Under the pieces are notes generated by a model. It was not told the DNA's origin. It worked only from the letters and a program-made list of their open reading frames with translations, and did no database searches. From contig JAMXFF010000011.1 of assembly GCA_025370845.1 (NCBI GenBank), forward strand, positions 1 to 64,000: a stretch of 64,000 bases of DNA, written 5' to 3'. The DNA is from Laspinema palackyanum D2a (GTDB lineage: Bacteria > Cyanobacteriota > Cyanobacteriia > Cyanobacteriales > Laspinemataceae). Positions 58,538-64,000 of this stretch are shown here, one piece after another. The translations under genes and the position numbers were made by a program. Position 1 is the stretch's first letter, and every line of letters starts with the position of its first letter.

Positions 58538-58730
58538 GTGGGGGAGATAGGGAGGATGGGGAAGATGGGGAAGATGGGGAGGATAGGGAAGATGTTCGTA
58601 GTAACGACTTCAGTCGCTCCCATCTCCCGTTTCTCCCCCATCTCCCGTTTCTCCCCCATCTCCCGTTTCTCCCCCATCTCCCGTTTCTCCCCCATCTCCC
58701 CCATCTCCCCCATCTCCCTAACTCTTCACC
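58538..58730. repeat. Purine/pyrimidine mirror repeats around an AACGACT core
   Basis: GGGGAAGAT/GGGGAGGAT runs (58541-58592), then GTTCGTAGTAACGACTTCAGTCGC (58594-58617), then an 18-bp unit ATCTCCCGTTTCTCCCCC in four copies and ATCTCCCCC copies up to 58718. The arms are complementary and could fold as a long imperfect hairpin in the aar-accA spacer. A frame through the repeat (ISRFSP units) is not taken as a gene. Confidence 0.8.
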
Positions 58731-58734
58731 TGTT

Positions 58735-59715
58735 ATGGCAACTCCCGAACGCAGAACTTTCCTTTTAGATTTTGAAAAGCCCCTCGCTGAACTGGAAGGG
58801 CGTATTCAACAAATCCGAGAACTCGCCGAAGAAAATGGGGTGGATGTCTCGGAGGAAATTCGCCAGTTGGAAGCGCGCGCTAACCAACTGCGCCAGGAAA
58901 TTTTTTCCACGTTAACGCCGTATCAGCGGTTGCAGTTAGCCCGTCATCCCCGGAGGCCCAGTACATTAGATTACATTCAAGCGATTACCGATGAATGGAT
59001 GGAACTGCACGGCGATCGCGGGGGGTATGATGACCCGGCTTTAGTCGGTGGGATGGCCCGCATTGGCGGTATTCCAGCAGTTATTCTGGGTCATCAAAAA
59101 GGTCGGGATACCAAAGATAACGTGACGCGCAATTTTGGGATGGCTTCCCCTGGAGGTTATCGCAAGGCGATGAGGTTAATGGACCATGCGAACCGCTTTG
59201 GAATGCCGATTTTTACCTTTATTGATACTCCCGGCGCTTGGGCGGGGGTAGAGGCAGAACATCAAGGGCAGGGAGAGGCGATCGCCTACAATCTGCGGGA
59301 AATGTTCCGTTTGGATGTGCCGATTATTTCTACGGTGATTGGTGAAGGCGGTTCTGGTGGTGCATTGGGGATTGGGGTAGGCGATCGCCTCCTCATGTTT
59401 GAACACGCAGTTTACACCGTCGCCACTCCTGAAGCTTGTGCCGCGATTCTCTGGAAAGATGCATCCAAGGCGCCTCGGGCTGCTGAAGCCCTGAAAATTA
59501 CCTCCTGGGATTTAAAAAACCTGGGGATTCTCGACGAAATCCTGCCCGAACCCTTGGGGGGCGCCCATTCCAATCCCCTTCAGGCCGCTTCCAGTCTCAA
59601 GGAAGCGTTATTAAAGAATTTAGACGAATTGTCGGCTTTAACCAGTCAGCAACGCCGGGAACTGCGCTATCAGAAATTTCGCCGGATTGGGGTGTTTACC
59701 GAAGTACCTGCCTAA
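58735..59715 (+). CDS. accA: Acetyl-CoA carboxylase carboxyltransferase subunit alpha
   Basis: 326 aa. Family blocks: [78 protein letters not shown]...[41 protein letters not shown] and the oxyanion-hole [19 protein letters not shown]. With AccD it transfers CO2 from biotin to acetyl-CoA, the first step of fatty acid synthesis, feeding the acyl-ACP used by aar. No normal Shine-Dalgarno; the ATG follows the CCCATCTC repeats. Confidence 0.98.
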   Translation: MATPERRTFLLDFEKPLAELEGRIQQIRELAEENGVDVSEEIRQLEARANQLRQEIFSTLTPYQRLQLARHPRRPSTLDYIQAITDEWMELHGDRGGYDDPALVGGMARIGGIPAVILGHQKGRDTKDNVTRNFGMASPGGYRKAMRLMDHANRFGMPIFTFIDTPGAWAGVEAEHQGQGEAIAYNLREMFRLDVPIISTVIGEGGSGGALGIGVGDRLLMFEHAVYTVATPEACAAILWKDASKAPRAAEALKITSWDLKNLGILDEILPEPLGGAHSNPLQAASSLKEALLKNLDELSALTSQQRRELRYQKFRRIGVFTEVPA

Positions 59716-60916
59716 GTTGGCTCTATTCCGGGGTTAAGATGGCTCCAGTTTACCATTTGTTTTTCTAAGCTGGCTCAATCAGTTCACTCTATATGGAGCA
59801 AAAAAATCCCCCTATAGAACTGAGGTAATGGACCAGGGACTAGGGTCAATCCTTGTCCCTGGTTAATTTTTCAGCTCCACTGACCCGAGCAATGAACCGG
59901 CGCGATCGCCCCAACATTCCGGGTTGCTAATCCTGAATTTCCAGTGAAAAAGAATTCGGGCGTGCTAAACAAACCATCCCATTGGATGATATACTTTAAA
60001 TCAGTAACAAAAGTTAACGTTTAGTTAGTTTTCTGAGTCAAATTATCTTGCACGATGATTCATTACTCACTGGGTAGAGTACCCGGGCGGATTTCTAAAA
60101 CTTTAACCTCGGCGAACCCAGGGGTAATCAGGGTGACTCTTAACCGCATCGGTGCATCCCCAGATGTAAGATGACGGACTCACCGCTGCTTGCGACTTCT
60201 ACCTGGGCAAACAATGCCCTTAACTCTCCCTCTAAAATCAGGGAAAATCCCAGCTATAAATCCCGCCAAGCGATAGAGGAAAATACCACGTTCGGGCAAT
60301 CCCGACGTTCCGGCAATCGCTTAGGCAAGTTTTCAGCAAGAAATGGAGATCAACCCAGGGGTTGGTTCTCTCTCCATAATGAAATTAAGTCACCAAATTT
60401 CAGCCGGTTTCTTTGCTAACCTTCACTCTTTTTGCTCCCCTTGAGCTATCTGATTTATCATTATCCCAAGACGATTGGCTATTTCGGCAACCTAGTGAGT
60501 CACGAAACAAGGGACTCAACCGGCTGCTATCGTCTCGATATCCAGCCCGGGGGTGAAATTCCCAGATTAATCCGATACAGCGATCGCAGTTCGAGATCGA
60601 AATTCCATCGATCACATTCCGTCTCGGAAAGAAAAAATGCGGTTATCGGTTTTTTTCTCGCGGAAAGACGTCATCCAGCAAAGAGGATGGAGCCATTTCA
60701 TCAGACCTCTCAGACCCTAGGTCTTTCCTCATAAACGTTAATTTCTTAGAGATAACACTGGCGCTTTGAGGATTGATTTTCCCGCTTGATCAACGCCGCG
60801 AGATACAGCCTCCGCCAACAGTTCGGCTGTTTGTGGTGCTATGTCCGACGACATCCATCCTGTAAATGTCTGGACTTGAAGTATCTGTAAACCTCTCTCA
60901 CTCTCATACATCTTTT
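59716..60916. other. 1.2-kb region between accA and folE
   Basis: Plus-strand frames at 60171-60419 and 60432-60734 lack ribosome binding sites and a recognisable protein pattern, and I do not call them. The region may hold a small RNA or long folE leader; I see no riboswitch that I can name. Confidence 0.45.
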
Positions 60917-61642
60917 ATGACTATTGCTGCTTCCCACGGATCCCAATTACCCGAGACTGGAAATGGTACCAAATCTGCCGAAACCTCAGACAAAACTCTC
61001 CGCATCGAGACAAGGCCCGATCGCAATACCTTAAATGGTGCTCAAGCCAACATCCATCAACCCCCGGCAGAAAGCGTCGATCTGATGAAGGATGCGTTCC
61101 GCGAAGTGCTCCTCGGGGTTGGGGAAGATCCAGAACGGGAAGGGTTGCTCAAAACCCCCAAACGGGCAGCAGATGCCATGCGTTTTCTGACGAGCGGTTA
61201 CAATCAATCCTTAGAAGAGTTATTGAATGGAGCCATCTTTGACGAAGGGCATAACGAGATGGTACTGGTACGAGACATCAATTTCTTCAGCCTCTGCGAA
61301 CACCATATGCTGCCGTTTATGGGCCGCGCCCATGTTGCCTATATCCCCAATCAAAAAGTTGTGGGATTGAGCAAACTGGCCCGGATTGTCGAGATGTACA
61401 GCCGCAGGCTCCAGGTGCAAGAGCGCCTCACCCGCCAGGTTGCCGAAGCTATTCAAAGCATTTTAGAACCGAAAGGGGTGGCAGTAGTCATGGAAGCCAC
61501 TCATATGTGTATGGTCATGCGGGGGGTCCAAAAACCCGGTTCTTGGACGGTAACCAGTGCGATGGTCGGTCAATTCCAGGAAGAGCAAAAGACTCGGGAA
61601 GAGTTTCTCAACCTGATTCGCCATCAACCCTCTTTCTTTTAA
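60917..61642 (+). CDS. folE: GTP cyclohydrolase I
   Basis: 241 aa from ATG 60917. Zinc and active-site motifs [48 protein letters not shown] and [18 protein letters not shown] are complete. It opens GTP to dihydroneopterin triphosphate, the first step to folate and pterins. An N-terminal tail of ~60 residues before [12 protein letters not shown] is low-complexity and may be regulatory or shorter (alternative starts exist). It converges on trpF 32 bp away. Confidence 0.97.
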   Translation: MTIAASHGSQLPETGNGTKSAETSDKTLRIETRPDRNTLNGAQANIHQPPAESVDLMKDAFREVLLGVGEDPEREGLLKTPKRAADAMRFLTSGYNQSLEELLNGAIFDEGHNEMVLVRDINFFSLCEHHMLPFMGRAHVAYIPNQKVVGLSKLARIVEMYSRRLQVQERLTRQVAEAIQSILEPKGVAVVMEATHMCMVMRGVQKPGSWTVTSAMVGQFQEEQKTREEFLNLIRHQPSFF

Positions 61643-61674
61643 AGAAAGGATTATACAGGGTGACGGATGAGTTG

Positions 61675-62334
61675 TCAAGCGCAGTGGGATAGGTAACTAC
61701 CGGACCGCTTGAGATTGGAGAACAACTCGGCAACTCTGGCGAGGTCCTTGTCCCCCGGCGATCGCTCTACTCCACTGGAGAGGTCGATACCGGGGGGTTT
61801 GACTTGGGCGATCGCCTCTTGGATATTCTCCGGGGTCAGTCCCCCAGCCAACAGCCAAGGGCAACTGGGGTTAAACTGTTGCAACAGATTCCAGTCCAAA
61901 GTGTGCCCCGTTCCCCCCAACAATCCGGGATGGTAAGCATCCAGCAGCAATGTATCTACCACCGGGAGATAATCCTTGGCTTGATCCAAGTCCGTTGTAG
62001 TTTTGACCCGGATAGCTTTGAGGATTTCCACCGCTTCGGGTAACCCTTGGCGTAGGCGATCGCAAAATTCCAGAGATTCCCCGCCATGCAGTTGCACCCC
62101 GGTTAATCCTCCTACTTTAACGGTTTGACAAATTAGCTCAATTGTAGTATGGGCAAACACGCCAATGCGATCCACGGGCATCCCTTCAATCGCCTGAACC
62201 ACCTGCTGAATCTGTAAATCCGTCACATAGCGCGGGGAAGTCGGCACACAGATGAAACCCAGGGCTGTAGCCCCCAAATCAGCGATCGCCACCCCCTGCT
62301 CCGGTTTCGTAATTCCGCAAATTTTAACGCGCAT
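61675..62334 (-). CDS. trpF: Phosphoribosylanthranilate isomerase
   Basis: 219 aa from ATG 62334 ([14 protein letters not shown]; an upstream in-frame Met at 62355 would add seven residues). TIM-barrel motifs: KICGIT with catalytic Cys, [53 protein letters not shown] and [16 protein letters not shown]. It catalyses the third step of tryptophan synthesis. It is not in a trp operon here, as is common in cyanobacteria. Confidence 0.97.
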   Translation of the reverse strand: MRVKICGITKPEQGVAIADLGATALGFICVPTSPRYVTDLQIQQVVQAIEGMPVDRIGVFAHTTIELICQTVKVGGLTGVQLHGGESLEFCDRLRQGLPEAVEILKAIRVKTTTDLDQAKDYLPVVDTLLLDAYHPGLLGGTGHTLDWNLLQQFNPSCPWLLAGGLTPENIQEAIAQVKPPGIDLSSGVERSPGDKDLARVAELFSNLKRSGSYLSHCA

Positions 62335-62479
62335 CCTACGATTCTGCTCCTGCAAATTATGACAATTTGTTTCAAAAGTGTAAGCTTTTGTAAAGGATTA
62401 ATACAAAATTTTCTTTTTTGCCGATAAATTCTTATAATTCCAGTCATTGAACTGATTTATCCACAAAGGAGATACAAAC

Positions 62480-62755
62480 TTGCTTTACACAACCTTACTC
62501 GCAGTTGCCTCGAACTCAGCCCCGACCTCAAACTGGTCTCCAACGGTTGGACTGGTGATGATCCTGGCTAATCTATTTGCCGTCATCATTGGCTACCGAG
62601 CCATCCAGAATCCAGGCAAAGGGCCTGGTTTGCCCGTGGGAACGCCTCCCCTCTTAAAGAAATTTGGTTTTCCTGAACTGCTGGCAACCCTCAGTTTCGG
62701 TCACATTATAGGGACCGGATTAATCTTAGGCTTAAGCAATGCGGGTGTTCTGTAG
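62480..62755 (+). CDS. psaK: Photosystem I subunit X (PsaK)
   Basis: 91 aa with two membrane helices (TVGLVMILANLFAVIIGY; LLATLSFGHIIGTGLILGL) joined by the conserved IQNPGKGPGLPVGTPPLLKKFGFPELLA loop. It is a peripheral antenna-side subunit of photosystem I. The start is TTG at 62480 behind a strong AAAGGAGATACAAAC; no ATG or GTG could replace it without losing the N-terminal LYTTLLAVA. The divergent neighbour is trpF. Confidence 0.95.
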   Translation: MLYTTLLAVASNSAPTSNWSPTVGLVMILANLFAVIIGYRAIQNPGKGPGLPVGTPPLLKKFGFPELLATLSFGHIIGTGLILGLSNAGVL

Positions 62756-63585
62756 GGAAATTGAAGCGTAAAACTGGGATGACTCAGTGCAACCCAGAAC
62801 CGCCTCAAATTCACCGATCGCCCCAGAGTGAACCGGGGGATTCCCTGAGTTCCTTTTGGGGCGATCGTCATGTTGTGGATCTCAACCTGTACCCAGTCCT
62901 ACGGCGTCCCTCTCGTTTCTCCAATCCAGATGGAGGCGATCGCACCGGGAGAATTTTCGTCTTGATAGCGCCTCTGGTAAGAATTGGACAATGCTAATTC
63001 TGCCAAAAAGTCGGAGCAGATTGCTCCCTACTCCGCTCAGGGAGCAATCTGCTCCCCTCGATGAATTTTAGGGCCCTCATGATTTAGACTGGCCTCTAGC
63101 AAGCTTCATCGAATACAACTGAAAACTCGTTAGGGAAACCCAGGGTTCCATTCCGCTGCAATCAACCCCCCCCTAACATCTCTGGAACTCCAGGAAACCA
63201 CTGCTATAGCGGTTCGGTGGACTCATGAGGTCCGTCTCAAAGCGCCTCTGCCGTTCTGGGCCGCCGACGGTTTGGGGCCGCCATCGCCGTACCTTATGGA
63301 GATGAGAAAGGCTATATGGGATGGTTTCTGCGTTCCTTCAAAAAAAAATTATCGTTCATCTCCCTAAAAACTCACCAGTCTTTTCCAAAAAATTAGACAA
63401 GAATCGCGCCATCCATTTTTTCAACCCTCTCCCCGCAAACCCCTCCACTGTAACCACATCCTCCCAGTCAGTTGCGCCCTGAAAATTAGTAGAATAGAAG
63501 AAAGCCGGATTGAATTCTCAGAGTGGCTGGATCGCGATGTGCCGGATCAAGGCAAACAACATCACTAAACATTAAGGAAAATTTT
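62756..63585. other. 830-bp region after psaK
   Basis: No supported gene. Frames at 62761-62997 and 62856-63071 look like translated non-coding DNA with HIP1 sites. The 17-bp hairpin at 63013-63055 is listed separately. Confidence 0.5.
63013..63055. repeat. 17-bp perfect hairpin
   Basis: GGAGCAGATTGCTCCCT (63013-63029) and AGGGAGCAATCTGCTCC (63039-63055) around ACTCCGCTC. The arms are themselves partly palindromic (GGAGCA...TGCTCC). There is no T run, 260 bp after psaK. Confidence 0.75.
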
Positions 63586-64000
63586 ATGCAATCGGGTTGG
63601 CGAATTGGGATGGTATTTGGCATCCCGCTTTATATAGATTATTCATGGTTGATTATCCTCTCTTTAGTCACGGTATTAAATGCGGGGCAGTATTCAGAAC
63701 AACAACAATGGGAACCCGCGATCGCCTGGGTAACCGGGTTAGGATTAGCCCTCCTGCTGTTTGCTTCGGTATTACTTCATGAACTTGGACACAGTTTAGT
63801 CGCTCAATCCCAAGGAATCAAGGTCAACTCGATTACCCTGTTTATTTTTGGGGGGGTAGCCGCCATCGAACAGGAATCCAAGACCCCAGAAGAAGCCTTT
63901 CAAGTGGCGATCGCCGGACCTGCCGTGAGTTTTACCTTATTTGCCATTCTCGGAGTCATCGGTGGACTCGTCCCCGGGACCTCACCCGTTGCCGTCGTCG
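63586..64000 (+). CDS. Site-2 protease family protein (M50), 5' part
   Basis: 138 codons are visible; the gene runs off the window. It starts MQSGWRIGMVFGIPLYIDYSW behind AAGGAAAATTTT. Membrane helices carry the zinc motif H65-E-L-G-H69 (LLHELGHSL), then NSITLFIFGGVAAIEQESKTPEEAFQVAIAGPAVSF, the opening of the SpoIVFB-like M50 branch that often ends in CBS domains (not visible here). Distinct from the RseP-type protease at 23093. Confidence 0.9.
   Translation, partial: MQSGWRIGMVFGIPLYIDYSWLIILSLVTVLNAGQYSEQQQWEPAIAWVTGLGLALLLFASVLLHELGHSLVAQSQGIKVNSITLFIFGGVAAIEQESKTPEEAFQVAIAGPAVSFTLFAILGVIGGLVPGTSPVAVV

Noticed and set aside
58538-58768. ORF with ISRFSP repeats
   Set aside because: Translation of a simple DNA repeat and overlap with accA start.
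60171-60734. Two plus-strand ORFs before folE
   Set aside because: No ribosome binding site, biased composition, no homology that I can recognise.

Overview
The window reads as chromosomal DNA of a filamentous, non-Prochlorococcus cyanobacterium (Oscillatoria/Laspinema-like is my guess). Evidence: the HIP1 octamer GCGATCGC is scattered through nearly every gene; there is a psaK photosystem I gene; the alkane pathway trio ado-aar-accA is present in its usual order; the one-piece tmRNA encodes a tag of the cyanobacterial ANNIVPFARK type; and several cyanobacteria-restricted families occur (TIGR02587/TIGR02588 pair, TIGR04376, DUF3598, LpxB-related TIGR03492).

Layout. 0-2.3 kb: two tandem tRNA-like RNAs directly in front of a divergent Ro60/TROVE-type vWA protein, then a small HNH protein. 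2.3-6 kb: secreted and membrane proteins of unknown function. 7-11.4 kb: a GH65-beta-phosphoglucomutase fusion and an AstE-like deacylase. 11.5-14.5 kb: a small accessory island with a STAND (NB-ARC) ATPase, three small ORFs and a decayed second copy of the STAND gene. 14.6-18.2 kb: LpxB-like gene, ssrA (tmRNA), and a double-HNH gene placed immediately behind the ssrA terminator. 18.7-25.6 kb: CBS histidine kinase, serS, rseP-like protease, nth, pentapeptide protein. 25.7-32 kb: a minisatellite and a large hybrid kinase/response-regulator operon. 32.8-40 kb: a NACHT NTPase, rpsN, the TIGR02587-TIGR02588 pair, a broken antitoxin, aat. 40-48.4 kb: TPR protein, mnmG, Pro-rich membrane protein, TIGR04376 protein, peptidoglycan-binding protein, and an unknown conserved protein. 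49.2-56 kb: a ten-PAS HisKA_2 kinase with a REC-kinase partner. 56.4-59.7 kb: alkane biosynthesis plus accA. 60.9-64 kb: folE, trpF, psaK, and a site-2 protease cut by the window edge.

Two themes stand out. First, conflict and stress functions are spread among housekeeping genes: the Ro60-like protein with tRNA-like RNAs, the NB-ARC and NACHT STAND ATPases, two HNH proteins, and an orphaned antitoxin relic. Second, the intergenic DNA is rich in a palindromic repeat family whose core is AACGACTNNAGTCGTT. It occurs alone, as alternating inverted arrays (24.97 and 46.23 kb), and as the terminal inverted repeats of 170-190 bp MITE-like elements (22.6 and 32.1 kb). All assignments come from reading the sequence; no database search was run.
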